Shown: positions 36,851-46,452, numbered from the stretch's first letter. The stretch is 64,000 nt of DNA from Pseudomonas sp. SDI (GCF_003105155.1 NZ_QETK01000006.1:62001-126000), one strand, 5' to 3'. The notes: generated from the letters alone by a model not told the origin. A program made the numbers and translations.

Positions 36851-38842
36851 ATGGCGAATCAGACATTCAAGCTAGAAATCGGCGCCTCCGTGACGTTCAC
36901 GGTAGGTAACGTGTTCAAGGCGGTCGATGACCGCCTGCGCAAACTGGAGAAAAACAGCGATCAGCGCAAGCTGCTTGAGGACCTCCTCGAGGAGAGCGAA
37001 AACCTGCAAGAGGCTCTGGTCCGCAGCGAGTCTGGCGAAGCGGCGCTGTACGTGGCTTTGCGGCGTTATATGGACAGCAATCTGGGCCTGCTGCAGCAAC
37101 AAAACGTCGAATTGGGGCGGCTGGCGCGACAGGGCAGGGAAGCTATTGCGGTGTCGGTTACCCTGCCGGCTGCTGTGGTCAAACCGGCGGACAAGGAAGC
37201 CACTGAAACCAAGGGCAGCCTTGAGGTCATCAAGGACGTACCCGTGGTCGGCGACGCCGTGAAGACCGCGCAGGCATTGGCCTTGCCAGTCACGATCAGT
37301 GCCGGCTACGAGAAGCTGATTCGGGATGTCTCGATTCACACCGGGGTGAAATCCGAAAAAGAACTTGAGAAAACCGAAGAGACAGTCCGCAAACAGGTCG
37401 GCAGTGTGTCGAAAGACACTGGTATGGAGCGTAACGCCAGTGTCGTGTTGCTCAAGCAACTGGTCGATACCGGCATGGGGCTGGGTCAGGCACTGGCTTA
37501 CCTGCCGCTGGCAGCCAAGTATGTGGTCGGGCAGGGGGCAGACAGCGAGGGCACGGCCAAGCTGATGCAGTCGCTGCTGCGTGAGGCCGGGGTGAAGGAT
37601 CCGGGCGGTATGCAAACGGCTCTCGGACTGGTCGCGCTGCAACGTAAGGGTAGCGCAGAGGCCGCGGCCGAGCCGTTGTCGACGGTGCAGATGAGCGATT
37701 TGCAGAAGCAATTGCAGGGCAAGGACCCCGCTGCCCGAAAGCGTGCCGCCGAGGTGCTCGACAGCGATTTGTCATTGCGCCGCGCAACAGTCGAACAGCA
37801 ACTGATCGAAACGTCCCAGGCTGTCGATGATGCGTTACGTGGGCTGGGCGATGCCTTGCGTGGTGTAACACTCAATACCACTGCGTTTGTTGCCAGTACA
37901 GCGAACGCTTACTCGGGATTGGGCGCCTTCGCCAAGGTCGCTATTGCCATTGGTGCCGTACTGGGTACGACGGTGTTGGCATTCAAGGGCAAGGCTCTCG
38001 GCGGCATTCTGGTGGATAAGGTGCGCGAACGTTTCAAGCGCGCACCGCCGTCGCCCGATGTGCCCAAGCCGGCAGTTGAACCGCTACCCGAGCCTGCCAA
38101 GCCAGTGCCTGCACCTGCCAGCCAAGCTCCCTCGCCGGCCATATCGCCGGACAGCCAATTCCGCCAGAAGGCGATGCAGGACAAGCGTCGCAAGGGCGGC
38201 GGCAAAGGCCAGGCCAAGCCTCGCAGCGCACCACGACCTGGCAATGCGCTGAGCCTTACCACTAACCCTGGGCGTGCTGCGCGCCCCCATGGGGGCGGCG
38301 GGGCCGTTACCGAAGCGACCTCTCAAACGCTCGATACTTTGGCCAACGCCGAAACTGCGCAAGACAAAGCTGAAGGCTACGGTCGAGCCATCGGTAGTCT
38401 GGTCGGTTCGGTTGGTACTGCGTTCATTCCCGTGGTCGGACCGATGCTGGCAGCAACGGTCGGGCCGCTGGTCGGTGAGGCCATCGGTGGCTGGGTCGGC
38501 AAGACCGTTTTCGCCCCCAAGGACGCCGACAAACCTGCCGCCCCGGACAAGCCGGGCGCTACCCAGCCGGGCGAAGTGGTGCGGGCAATGGCGCCAGCTA
38601 GCCCTGCCGAGCAGCGCCTGCCGGGGTTGAGTCAGGCCGCAGCTGCGAGCCAGCAACTGCCGGCGCAGGTCACCCAGCAATTCACCTTCACCCCGAACAT
38701 GCCGATCACCGTGCAGGGCAGCGTGCCCGATGTCGGCCTGTTCACCCAGGACCTGCAAGCGATGATCCGTCGGCAGTTCGAAGAAATGATGCGCATGGCC
38801 ACCTCGCGCCAGCTGGCTGATGCTCCGCATGTTCAGGTTTAA
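36851..38842 (+). CDS. Tail tape measure protein
   Basis: 663 residues from ATG 36851 (GGAGG upstream). The N-terminal ~150 residues are charged and helical, a hydrophobic pair of segments lies near 370-385 (FAKVAIAIGAVLGTTVLAF), a Pro/Ala-rich linker follows, and a second hydrophobic region GSVGTAFIPVVGPMLAATVG is near 520. It sets tube length and may be ejected into the target membrane. Its modest length fits a tailocin of roughly 100 nm. Confidence 0.9.
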   Translation: MANQTFKLEIGASVTFTVGNVFKAVDDRLRKLEKNSDQRKLLEDLLEESENLQEALVRSESGEAALYVALRRYMDSNLGLLQQQNVELGRLARQGREAIAVSVTLPAAVVKPADKEATETKGSLEVIKDVPVVGDAVKTAQALALPVTISAGYEKLIRDVSIHTGVKSEKELEKTEETVRKQVGSVSKDTGMERNASVVLLKQLVDTGMGLGQALAYLPLAAKYVVGQGADSEGTAKLMQSLLREAGVKDPGGMQTALGLVALQRKGSAEAAAEPLSTVQMSDLQKQLQGKDPAARKRAAEVLDSDLSLRRATVEQQLIETSQAVDDALRGLGDALRGVTLNTTAFVASTANAYSGLGAFAKVAIAIGAVLGTTVLAFKGKALGGILVDKVRERFKRAPPSPDVPKPAVEPLPEPAKPVPAPASQAPSPAISPDSQFRQKAMQDKRRKGGGKGQAKPRSAPRPGNALSLTTNPGRAARPHGGGGAVTEATSQTLDTLANAETAQDKAEGYGRAIGSLVGSVGTAFIPVVGPMLAATVGPLVGEAIGGWVGKTVFAPKDADKPAAPDKPGATQPGEVVRAMAPASPAEQRLPGLSQAAAASQQLPAQVTQQFTFTPNMPITVQGSVPDVGLFTQDLQAMIRRQFEEMMRMATSRQLADAPHVQV

Positions 38843-38851
38843 GGAGCCACT

Positions 38852-39697
38852 ATGAATTACCTGCAACAACTGCAATCGGCGCTGCGCTACGTTGCGGCGG
38901 CCGGTGAAGCTGGGCGGCGCAGTGCCGACGAAATGCTCGCGCCGATGAATAGCGCGGTCGGCGATATCACCGGTGCCGTCGCCGAGCTGGAGGGCATCCC
39001 CTTCGTCGGCCCGGCAATTGGCGCCAAGTTGCAACGCACCCTGCGCGCTATTCATACCGCGCAAGCGGCGGTGAACCAGATGTCAGCGAAATACGACCAG
39101 GCGCAGGCGGTGGTCGTTCAGGTGCAGGCGCGGGTGCAGGCGTTCGGTGTGCAAGCGGCCAAGGCGGCTGCCAGCATCAACCGGATCGCCGGCAGGATCA
39201 GCCCGTCGCTGGGCAACATCCTGCCTACCAGCAGCTTCGCCCCCGAGGCCACGCCTGCCGTGGAGGCGGTGAAGCCTTTTCCGCACCTGCTGATCCTGCA
39301 ACCGCTGGATGGCGAGTCGCCGGCCTATTACTTCAACCTCGACACCGCCGCGTTCGATGAGCTGCGCCGGCAGACCAGCTTCCGCTGGGTCGGTCAGGAG
39401 CGTCTGGCACGCAGTGTCGCGCAGCAGGCGGTGAGCTTGAGCGAGGAAAAAATCAGCATTCGCGGGGCGATTTTTCCCGGCTTCAAAGGCGGGCTGGGGC
39501 AGTTGCAGACCTTGCGCAGTATCGGCCGCCAGTTGTGCCCATTGAGCCTGACCAGCGGTTATGGCGAAGTACTGGGCAACTGGTGCCTGACCGGCATCGA
39601 CGAAGACCAGAGCAGCCTGCTGGCAGGTGGCATTCCGCGTAAACAAGGCTTTTCACTGGAGTTTGTGAGCTATGGCGACGACTTGCAGAACCTCTGA
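38852..39697 (+). CDS. Tail completion protein U with helical N-terminal extension
   Basis: 281 residues. The C-terminal ~135 residues match P2 gpU (FNLDTAAFDELRRQTSFRW, then LSEEKISIRGAIFPGFKGG). The first ~130 residues are helical and Ala/Gln-rich, longer than in phage P2 gpU. It caps the head-proximal end of the tail. Confidence 0.88.
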   Translation: MNYLQQLQSALRYVAAAGEAGRRSADEMLAPMNSAVGDITGAVAELEGIPFVGPAIGAKLQRTLRAIHTAQAAVNQMSAKYDQAQAVVVQVQARVQAFGVQAAKAAASINRIAGRISPSLGNILPTSSFAPEATPAVEAVKPFPHLLILQPLDGESPAYYFNLDTAAFDELRRQTSFRWVGQERLARSVAQQAVSLSEEKISIRGAIFPGFKGGLGQLQTLRSIGRQLCPLSLTSGYGEVLGNWCLTGIDEDQSSLLAGGIPRKQGFSLEFVSYGDDLQNL

Positions 39698-39878
39698 AGG
39701 AGACCTGCTCGACACCTTGTGCCAGCACTACTACGGGCACCTGAACGGCAGCGTCGAGGCCGTGCTCAATGCCAATCAGGGCCTAGCCGACGAGCCGCAG
39801 CCGTTTCGCGCCGGGGTACTGATCGTGCTGCCGGTGCTGACGACGGCGAGCGAGGCAATGGTGCAGTTGTGGGACTGA
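39672..39878 (+). CDS. Tail protein X (LysM-like, P2 gpX)
   Basis: 68 residues. GDLLDTLCQHYYGHLNGSVEAVL followed by GVLIVLP is the gpX/LysM-like pattern. It overlaps the U gene by 26 nt in another frame. Confidence 0.88.
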   Translation: MATTCRTSEGDLLDTLCQHYYGHLNGSVEAVLNANQGLADEPQPFRAGVLIVLPVLTTASEAMVQLWD

Positions 39879-39900
39879 ACATTCTTCTGGAGCATGAGCC

Positions 39901-40932
39901 ATGCAACCTGTGTATCGCATCGTCGCCGACGGCAACGACATCACCGCGCTGATCAATGACCGCCTGTTGCTGCTGAGGACCACTGACAAGCCCGGCATGG
40001 ACTCGGACGATTTTGAGTTGCGTATCGATGACCGCGATGGTGCGGTGGCTTTGCCGGCACGTGGGGCACTGATCGAGGTCCACCTGGGGTATGCCGGCCA
40101 GACGTTGACGCGTCTGGGGCGTTACACCGTGGATGAGGTCGAGTTGTCCGGCCCGCCGGACACCGTAGTAATCCGTGGTAAGGCCAGCGACATGCGTGGC
40201 AGCGGCAAGACTACCCGCAGCGGTAGCTGGGAAAACGTGCCGTTGCAACGGATCGTCTTCGATATCGCGGCACGCAATGGCTGGCAGCCGGCCTGCCCGG
40301 TGCTCACGAAGGTGGCGCGGGTCGACCAGTTCAACGAGTCGGATTTCAACTTCATCACTCGCTTGGCCAAGCAGTACGACTGTACCGCAAAGATCGGCGA
40401 CGGGAGCTTGCTGATGCTGCCGCGTCAGGGCGGGCAGAGTGCCAGTGGGCAACCGCTGGGTACGGCCGTGGTGCGGCGCAGGGATGTCAGCCGCTGGCAA
40501 TTTCGTATCGCCGACAAGGGCACGCACAAGGCTGTGCAAACCCGGCATCAGGACAAGAAAAGCGGACAGTCGCAACTGGTGCACCTGACCAACGACCAGG
40601 CACCGGATGGGCTGGCACCGGTCTACACCGACCGCCACTTGTACCCGGACAGGGCCGCAGCCGAGCAGGCGGCGCGCGCGCGGCTGGCTGCGTTGAACCG
40701 CAGTACGGCGCACGTGCGGCTGGAGATGGCCGGGCGCACCGATGTGTTCAGTGAACGGCTCATCGATATGCAGGGCTTCAAGCTCGGGCTGGACGGCGAA
40801 TACCTGGTCGAGTCGGTGGAGCAGACCTTCACCTCGTCGGGCTGGGGCACCACCGTCGAGTGCAACGGTGGCCGTCAGGGAAAGGCGCGGGCCACAGGCA
40901 ACAAGGCACAACGGACCTACACGGCGCGTTGA
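39901..40932 (+). CDS. Late control protein D (tail hub, P2 gpD-like)
   Basis: 343 residues, gp27/gp5-hub-like family. Typical segments are YRIVADGNDITALINDRLL, DDFELRIDDRDG, NESDFNFITRLAKQYDC and the C-terminal GEYLVESVEQTFTSSGW. In tailocins it is the structural hub under the tape measure. Confidence 0.92.
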   Translation: MQPVYRIVADGNDITALINDRLLLLRTTDKPGMDSDDFELRIDDRDGAVALPARGALIEVHLGYAGQTLTRLGRYTVDEVELSGPPDTVVIRGKASDMRGSGKTTRSGSWENVPLQRIVFDIAARNGWQPACPVLTKVARVDQFNESDFNFITRLAKQYDCTAKIGDGSLLMLPRQGGQSASGQPLGTAVVRRRDVSRWQFRIADKGTHKAVQTRHQDKKSGQSQLVHLTNDQAPDGLAPVYTDRHLYPDRAAAEQAARARLAALNRSTAHVRLEMAGRTDVFSERLIDMQGFKLGLDGEYLVESVEQTFTSSGWGTTVECNGGRQGKARATGNKAQRTYTAR

Positions 40933-41072
40933 TTGCGTCGTAGCGCACCCCAGGAACCGGTGCAACCGAACAACTAGCACTACGTCAGCCTGACGCTAAC
41001 TGCCGCATCAGCTGGTATTCGCCAGGCTGTATCAACCCTGACAAGGAAGTCATTCAAAGAAAGGACATCACC

Positions 41073-41558
41073 ATGAACGTACAACAAAAACAACAACTCA
41101 CCCCACCGGCCATTGGCGAATACTGGCTGGGCCAGGGCGGCATCTATGCGGGGCGACGCGAGTACCCCGAAGGTTTGTGTTACGTCATCTTTGCCAGTGC
41201 CGATGTGGGCAGGCATGCCTATGGCGGCTATGGCGTTGACAGCGCGACGACCGATCACATCGATGGCCGGACGAACACGGCCACCCTGGTCCAGGAGGAA
41301 GATTCACGTCCCGCTGCGGAGGTGTCGGACACCTTTAGCGCCGATGGCCTCGACGACTTTTACCTGCCGGCGATTGGCGAGTTGAGTCACGGCTGGCAGC
41401 GCATTCCGGGGCTGTTCGTAAACGAGTGGTACCTATCGAGTTCGCAGCAATCTGCCAATAGCGCCTTCACCCTGCACATGGCCGAAGGGCAGCAGTACTA
41501 CCGCGGCAAGAGCGGTGAGTACCGTGTACACCCGGTGCGCCGGTTGCTGGTTGAGTAA
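41073..41558 (+). CDS. DUF1566-like protein
   Basis: 161 residues from ATG 41073 (GAAAGGAC upstream). It contains IGEYWLGQGGIYAG, DFYLPAIGEL and a C-terminal EWYLSSSQ...YRVHPVRRLL pattern, the DUF1566/Lcl fold found in many phage and surface proteins. It lies between gpD and the endolysin, where R2 pyocin has no such gene. It could be a fibre-associated or surface component. Confidence 0.75.
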   Translation: MNVQQKQQLTPPAIGEYWLGQGGIYAGRREYPEGLCYVIFASADVGRHAYGGYGVDSATTDHIDGRTNTATLVQEEDSRPAAEVSDTFSADGLDDFYLPAIGELSHGWQRIPGLFVNEWYLSSSQQSANSAFTLHMAEGQQYYRGKSGEYRVHPVRRLLVE

Positions 41559-41874
41559 TGCGCGCGAGGGTGTCCTACGCCCATTGCTCTAGACAGAAAA
41601 ACCAATGAAATCGGGCGATCTGGCCCGTTAGCGTGAGGGCCTCGGTACGATCGGCGCGTGCCGCTTTCTGGTGCGTGCTGGTCGGCCGATCCCCGGCCGA
41701 CAGCGAGGTCATGCTCAAGGCCGCAGAAGCAGCCAAACCCAACGGAGCTCAATTGATGTCGATACGTTCTGGCAACATCCCCGCGATTATTCCGGCCCCG
41801 CAGTGCTACGTCGAGAGGGACCAATCGGTCGCCAGCAGTAGCACCTTCTCGGTGCGTTAGCAGGGGGCGCGGCC
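41559..41874. other. Gap between DUF1566 gene and endolysin
   Basis: 316 nt. Short open frames are present (one at 41633-41860) but show no recognisable domain and no ribosome-binding site. The left third is AT-richer than its surroundings. It is possibly the remnant of a deleted gene; nothing else is supported. Confidence 0.4.
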
Positions 41875-42426
41875 ATGTTGATAACGGAAGCTCAACTACG
41901 AGAAATCCTCCCCAACGCCCGCCCTCAAGCGGGTGTTTTCGTTCCTGCGCTCAACATGTCGATGTCCCGCTGGGAAATCGACAACCCGCGACGCGCTGCC
42001 GCCTTTCTTGCCCAGGTCGGCCACGAGTCCGGCCAACTGCGCTATCTGAAGGAGCTGGGCAACGAGCGCTACCTGGCGCGCTACGACACCGGCCGCCTGG
42101 CCCTGCGCCTGGGCAACACGCCGCAGGCCGATGGCGATGGCCAGCGCTATTGCGGCCGGGGCCTGATCCAGGTTACCGGGCGCAACAACTACCGTGCCTG
42201 CAGCATTGCGCTGTTTGCGGACGAGCGGTTGCTGGAGTTGCCGCAACTGCTGGAGCAGCCACAGTGGGCCTGTGAGTCGGCGGCGTGGTTCTGGCAGTCC
42301 CGTGGGTTGAACCCGTTGGCCGATCGCGGCGAGTTCAACCGCATCACCCGGCACATCAATGGCGGCCTCAATGGTCTCGAAGAGCGCCTGAAACTCTGGG
42401 CACGAGCCCGTGAGGTGCTCTGTTGA
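41875..42426 (+). CDS. GH19-type endolysin of the tailocin
   Basis: 183 residues. The chitinase-class-I/lysozyme fold motifs are AAFLAQVGHESGQLRYLKE (catalytic Glu at about residue 51), RYCGRGLIQVTGRNNY and ITRHINGGLNG. No signal peptide, so it depends on the holin. It cleaves peptidoglycan to release tailocins. Stop overlaps the TTG start of the spanin gene. Confidence 0.92.
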   Translation: MLITEAQLREILPNARPQAGVFVPALNMSMSRWEIDNPRRAAAFLAQVGHESGQLRYLKELGNERYLARYDTGRLALRLGNTPQADGDGQRYCGRGLIQVTGRNNYRACSIALFADERLLELPQLLEQPQWACESAAWFWQSRGLNPLADRGEFNRITRHINGGLNGLEERLKLWARAREVLC

Positions 42427-42923
42427 GCCGGCTCAAGGCCGTCTTGCTGCTGATACCGCTGCTACTGGCCGTGGCGCTGACCTGGCACGTCCAGGCCTGG
42501 CGCTACGGCCGGGAGCTGGCGCAGCGCGAGCAGGCCCACGTCGAGGCGCGTCGGCAACAGGCCGAGGCGAGTACCCGCCAGTTGCTCGGCGAGCGGCAGC
42601 AACGACGGGTGCTGGAACAACAGATCGAACTCAACGACAACAGCCACTATCAGGAGCTGCTCGATGCCCAACAGGCTCAAGCGCGTTTGCGCGACCGGCT
42701 GGCTACTGCTGATCTGCGGTTGTCAGCCCTCCTTGCCAGTGACAGCAACCCCAACCGATCAATGCCGGCCACCCCCGGCGCCGGCGGCGTGGATCATGGC
42801 CCCGTACGCGCCCGACTTGACCCGGCGCATGCTCGACGAATTATCGCCATCACCGACGCCGGTGATGCCGGACTGATCGCCTTGCGCGCCTGCCAGGGGT
42901 ATGTGCGGGCGTTGGCGCGCTGA
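42423..42923 (+). CDS. Inner-membrane spanin (Rz/LysB-like)
   Basis: 166 residues from a TTG codon at 42423. One N-terminal membrane segment (about 5-20, KAVLLLIPLLLAVALTW) precedes a long Gln/Glu/Arg-rich coiled coil (about 30-105). Together with the nested o-spanin (42664-42876) it should fuse inner and outer membranes in the last lysis step. Confidence 0.85.
   Translation: MSRLKAVLLLIPLLLAVALTWHVQAWRYGRELAQREQAHVEARRQQAEASTRQLLGERQQRRVLEQQIELNDNSHYQELLDAQQAQARLRDRLATADLRLSALLASDSNPNRSMPATPGAGGVDHGPVRARLDPAHARRIIAITDAGDAGLIALRACQGYVRALAR
42664..42876 (+). CDS. Outer-membrane spanin lipoprotein (Rz1-like), nested inside Rz
   Basis: 70 residues in the +1 frame within the i-spanin gene. ATG 42664 has AGGAG 8 nt upstream. 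A short basic N-terminus, hydrophobic stretch and lipobox ICGC (lipidated Cys at residue 20) are followed by a Pro-rich segment (CRPPPAPAAW). This is the classical embedded Rz1 arrangement. Confidence 0.85.
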   Translation: MPNRLKRVCATGWLLLICGCQPSLPVTATPTDQCRPPPAPAAWIMAPYAPDLTRRMLDELSPSPTPVMPD

Positions 42924-42983
42924 GGATTTTCTGCCGGAGCGGCGCTGGTGTAGGGTAGGCGGCAGACTGTCAAGGAGCTTGCC

Positions 42984-43466
42984 ATGGACCCGATCACCGC
43001 ACTTTCCGCCCGGCTGGGCGAACACCTCCGTCGCTTCCACGCCCAGGTCACTACCGCCGAATCCTGTACCGGCGGCGGCATTGCCGAGGCGATCACCCGT
43101 GTGCCGGGCAGCTCGGCCTGGTTCGAGGCCGGCTACGTGACTTACTCCAATGCGCAGAAAACCCGCCAGCTGAATGTGCCGCAGGCCTTGTTCGGTGAGG
43201 TCGGGGCGGTTAGCCAGGAAGTGGTCGAGGCCATGGTCCGTGGGGCCCGTGCCGCCAGCGGCGCGCGCTTTGCAGTGGCGGTCAGCGGCGTGGCTGGGCC
43301 GGATGGCGGCTCGCCAGCCAAACCGGTTGGTACTGTATGGCTGGCTTGGGCCGATGGCGAACACGTCAGCAGCGAGCGCCGGCACTTCGACGGCGACCGC
43401 GAAGCGGTGCGCCGACAAACGGTAATCGCCGCGTTAGAGGGTTTGTTACAGCTTGGCGCAGAGTAA
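42984..43466 (+). CDS. cinA: CinA-family nicotinamide-nucleotide amidohydrolase (PncC)
   Basis: Deamidates NMN to NaMN in pyridine nucleotide recycling. It is 160 residues, the stand-alone C-terminal CinA domain: TAESCTGGGIAEAIT near residue 24, and VSGVAGPDGGSPAKPVGTVW. It is the right border of the tailocin island and lies directly before recA. Confidence 0.93.
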   Translation: MDPITALSARLGEHLRRFHAQVTTAESCTGGGIAEAITRVPGSSAWFEAGYVTYSNAQKTRQLNVPQALFGEVGAVSQEVVEAMVRGARAASGARFAVAVSGVAGPDGGSPAKPVGTVWLAWADGEHVSSERRHFDGDREAVRRQTVIAALEGLLQLGAE

Positions 43467-43511
43467 TTCGCCAGACGGGGGTAGGCGGGAAGAAAACCCT
43501 GTGGAATAATA

Positions 43512-43527
43512 CTGGCTACTTATACAG
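43512..43527 (+). promoter_or_regulatory. LexA box of recA
   Basis: CTGGCTACTTATACAG fits CTG-N10-CAG and lies 43 nt before the recA start, at the place expected for SOS control. Confidence 0.9.
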
Positions 43528-43569
43528 GTGTTCAGGCCGTCAGGCCCTATCGATTACGTGAGGACTTCA

Positions 43570-44634
43570 ATGGACGACAACAAGAAGCGTGCCTTGGCTG
43601 CGGCCCTGGGTCAAATCGAACGTCAATTCGGTAAAGGCGCGGTCATGCGCATGGGCGATCACGAGCGCCAGGCGATTCCGGCCATTTCCACCGGTTCCCT
43701 GGGGCTGGATATTGCCCTGGGTATCGGCGGTCTGCCAAAAGGTCGTATCGTCGAGATCTACGGCCCGGAGTCGTCGGGTAAAACCACGCTGACCCTGTCG
43801 GTCATTGCTCAGGCCCAGAAGATGGGCGCCACCTGCGCCTTCGTCGATGCCGAACACGCACTCGACCCGGAGTACGCCGGCAAGCTGGGCGTCAACGTCG
43901 ACGACCTGCTGGTCTCACAGCCGGACACCGGCGAACAGGCCCTGGAAATCACCGACATGCTGGTGCGTTCCAATGCCGTTGACGTGATCATCGTCGACTC
44001 CGTGGCCGCGCTGGTACCCAAGGCCGAGATCGAAGGCGAAATGGGTGACATGCACGTGGGCCTGCAAGCCCGTCTGATGTCCCAGGCGCTGCGTAAGATT
44101 ACCGGTAACATCAAGAACGCCAACTGCCTGGTGATCTTCATCAACCAGATCCGTATGAAGATCGGCGTGATGTTCGGCAGCCCGGAAACCACCACTGGTG
44201 GTAACGCGCTGAAGTTCTACGCCTCGGTGCGTCTGGACATCCGTCGTACCGGCGCGGTGAAGGAAGGCGACGAAGTGGTTGGCAGCGAAACCCGCGTCAA
44301 GATCGTCAAGAACAAGGTCGCTCCGCCATTCCGTCAGGCCGAGTTCCAGATCCTCTATGGCAAGGGCATCTACCTCAACGGCGAGATCATCGACCTGGGC
44401 GTGCAGCACGGCCTGCTGGAAAAATCCGGCGCCTGGTACAGCTACCAAGGCAGCAAGATCGGTCAGGGTAAAGCCAACTCCGCCAAGTTCCTGCAGGAGA
44501 ACCCAGAGATCGCCGCTACCCTTGAGAAGCAGATTCGCGACAAGCTGCTGAACGCGGGCGCTGTTGAAGCTGCCGGCAAAGTTGCTGCGGTGAACGAAGC
44601 CGACGAGCCAGCAGACGCTGACGCCGACTTCTGA
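43570..44634 (+). CDS. recA: Recombinase RecA
   Basis: Strand-exchange protein and SOS co-protease. It is 354 residues. Walker [10 protein letters not shown], Walker [16 protein letters not shown] and the L2 region [20 protein letters not shown] are intact; an acidic tail ([10 protein letters not shown]) ends it. ATG 43570 gives [20 protein letters not shown]. Its filament should trigger self-cleavage of LexA, of the tailocin repressor (26808-27542) and of the prophage CI (59381-60100). Confidence 0.98.
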   Translation: MDDNKKRALAAALGQIERQFGKGAVMRMGDHERQAIPAISTGSLGLDIALGIGGLPKGRIVEIYGPESSGKTTLTLSVIAQAQKMGATCAFVDAEHALDPEYAGKLGVNVDDLLVSQPDTGEQALEITDMLVRSNAVDVIIVDSVAALVPKAEIEGEMGDMHVGLQARLMSQALRKITGNIKNANCLVIFINQIRMKIGVMFGSPETTTGGNALKFYASVRLDIRRTGAVKEGDEVVGSETRVKIVKNKVAPPFRQAEFQILYGKGIYLNGEIIDLGVQHGLLEKSGAWYSYQGSKIGQGKANSAKFLQENPEIAATLEKQIRDKLLNAGAVEAAGKVAAVNEADEPADADADF

Positions 44635-44641
44635 TCTGCCT

Positions 44642-45109
44642 ATGTCCGCCGTACTCGACACCCCCGTCGCAGTTCGACGGACAGCCATGGACCTGCTCGC
44701 GCGACGCGAGCACGGTCGAGTCGAGCTGACGCGAAAATTGCGTCAGCGCGGCGCTCCAGACGAACTCATCGAGCAGGAACTCGACCGTCTTACGGACGAA
44801 GGCCTGCTCAGCGAGGCCCGCTATCTGGAGAGTTTTATCAGCTACCGATCACGTTCTGGCTATGGCCCTTCGCGTATTCGTGAAGAACTGGGCCAGCGTG
44901 GCTTGCAGCGCAGCGATATCGAGCAGGCCCTGCGCGAAGCAGATGTCGACTGGCAGGCCAAGTTGATCGATGTCTGGCAGCGCAAGTTCGCCGGGCAGTT
45001 ACCCAGCGACCCGCGCAGCCGCGCACAGCAAACCCGTTTTCTGGTTTACCGTGGTTTTTCCATGGAGATGGTCGGCCGCCTATTGAGCGGCCGGGGGCTG
45101 GACGATTAG
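44642..45109 (+). CDS. recX: Regulatory protein RecX
   Basis: Binds and limits RecA filaments. It is 155 residues of three-helix repeats; [22 protein letters not shown] and [16 protein letters not shown] are typical. It lies 7 nt after recA, probably co-transcribed by read-through. Confidence 0.95.
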   Translation: MSAVLDTPVAVRRTAMDLLARREHGRVELTRKLRQRGAPDELIEQELDRLTDEGLLSEARYLESFISYRSRSGYGPSRIREELGQRGLQRSDIEQALREADVDWQAKLIDVWQRKFAGQLPSDPRSRAQQTRFLVYRGFSMEMVGRLLSGRGLDD

Positions 45110-45163
45110 TCGGTGCAGCGCCTGAGCCATCGTGGGGCAGGCGGGCGAGTGGCATGCAAACCG

Positions 45164-46288
45164 TCAACTTAACTTGATCGCTTCCCGTGCCCGTTGTGTG
45201 GCCTGGGAAGGGTGCAAGTGGGGTCGCGCCCAGTTCTCCGGCAGATTGATGAAGTCCACCAGTTCGCGCAGGCGGCCCTGATCGCGGCCGTTGAAGGCAA
45301 ATGCCAGACGATGCAGGTGGCTGAAGCGTGCTTCGTCCTGTTCCGCGCCCGTGTACCGATGCTGATGGAAGTTGCCGCTCAGGCGCAGATCGGCGAAACC
45401 GTCCTGCAGGTCGAGCAGCGCAGCTTCGCTCAACGGGTGCTGCAAGCGAATCACGAACTGGTTCTTCAGCCAGCGGCTGGAGTGATAGTTGCTGTAGAAC
45501 TGGTTGATTTCTGCCACCGCCTCGTCGGCGTTGTACACCAGGCGCAGCAGCTTCATGTCGCTGGGCAGGATGTAGCGGTTTTCTTCCAGTTGCCGGGTGA
45601 TGAAGTTCAGTGCGTCCTGCCAGAAGGTACCGCCGGGGGCGTCGAGCAACACCACTGGTACCAGCGGGCTTTTGCCGGTCTGGATCAGGGTCAGCACTTC
45701 CAGGGCTTCGTCGAGGGTACCGAAACCACCAGGACAGAGCACCAGGGCGTCGGCCTCCTTCACAAAGAACAACTTGCGAATGAAGAAGAAGTGGAACGGC
45801 AGCAGCTTGTCGGTGCCATCGACGGTGGCGTTGGCATGCTGTTCGAAGGGCAGGGTGATGTTGAAGCCCAGGCTGTGTTCGACGCCCGCGCCCTCATGGG
45901 CGGCGGCCATGATGCCACCGCCGGCGCCGGTGATGACCATCAGGTCGGAGCGCGCCAGCGTGGCGCCGAGCTCGCGCGCCAGGGCATACATGGGATGTTC
46001 CACCGGGGTGCGTGCCGAGCCGAATACCGTGACTTTGCGGCGGCCGCTGAATTGTTGCAGTGCGCGGAAGGCGTGATCCAGTTCACGCAGGGCTTGCAGG
46101 GTAATCTTGGCGTTCCAGCGGTTGCTGTCGTCATGCGCCATGCGCAACACGGTGAGCATCATGTCCCGGTACAGCGGCAGGTTGGGGCTGTTTGGGGCGA
46201 TCAATTGCAGTTGTGCGTCGATGTGGCTGAGGTCGATCCCGTGGTTGTGGAAGTGGCTGGCAAGCAGCTCGTTCGGTAGATAAGGCAT
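45164..46288 (-). CDS. LOG-family (TIGR00730-type) nucleotide-binding protein
   Basis: 374 residues. The Rossmann-like core contains VITGAGGGIMAAAHEGA and the signature PGGFGTLDEALEVLT, as in nucleotide 5'-monophosphate nucleosidases of the LOG/PpnN type. N- and C-terminal flanks are longer than in short LOG proteins. The substrate is likely a purine or pyrimidine monophosphate, inferred from the family. Start 46288 gives MPYLPNEL with AAGGAG upstream. The position beside recX matches the P. aeruginosa order. Confidence 0.85.
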   Translation of the reverse strand: MPYLPNELLASHFHNHGIDLSHIDAQLQLIAPNSPNLPLYRDMMLTVLRMAHDDSNRWNAKITLQALRELDHAFRALQQFSGRRKVTVFGSARTPVEHPMYALARELGATLARSDLMVITGAGGGIMAAAHEGAGVEHSLGFNITLPFEQHANATVDGTDKLLPFHFFFIRKLFFVKEADALVLCPGGFGTLDEALEVLTLIQTGKSPLVPVVLLDAPGGTFWQDALNFITRQLEENRYILPSDMKLLRLVYNADEAVAEINQFYSNYHSSRWLKNQFVIRLQHPLSEAALLDLQDGFADLRLSGNFHQHRYTGAEQDEARFSHLHRLAFAFNGRDQGRLRELVDFINLPENWARPHLHPSQATQRAREAIKLS

Positions 46289-46452
46289 TGAAATCTCCTT
46301 GTGCAACAAACCTCTATCCAGGTCTTCGTTATCAATTTAGACCCAGACGCGTGTTTGTGCGATGAACCGACCGCTCGTCAGGTGGGATCCAATCGCTGGA
46401 ACACTCTGATTAACTGAAAGTTAGCGACTGGTGCGCGCAGGGAGGCTGCGGT

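Larger units (their letters stand above)
26808..42923 (+). mobile_element. R-type tailocin (R-pyocin-like) gene cluster
   Basis: Phage-tail-like bacteriocin island between mutS and cinA. It carries a repressor, holin, baseplate V/W/J/I, tail fibre and chaperone, sheath, tube, E, tape measure, U, X, D, endolysin and spanins in the same order as the P. aeruginosa R2 pyocin. No capsid, portal, terminase or integrase gene is present, so it makes contractile tails only and is released by lysis. SOS induction is expected through RecA-stimulated cleavage of the repressor. Confidence 0.93.

Noticed and set aside
41633-41860. 75-codon frame between the DUF1566 gene and the endolysin
   Set aside because: No domain, no ribosome-binding site and composition unlike neighbouring genes; left as a gap.
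26808-42923. Reading the island as a complete prophage
   Set aside because: No capsid, portal, terminase, replication or integrase gene is present; order and content match an R-type tailocin.
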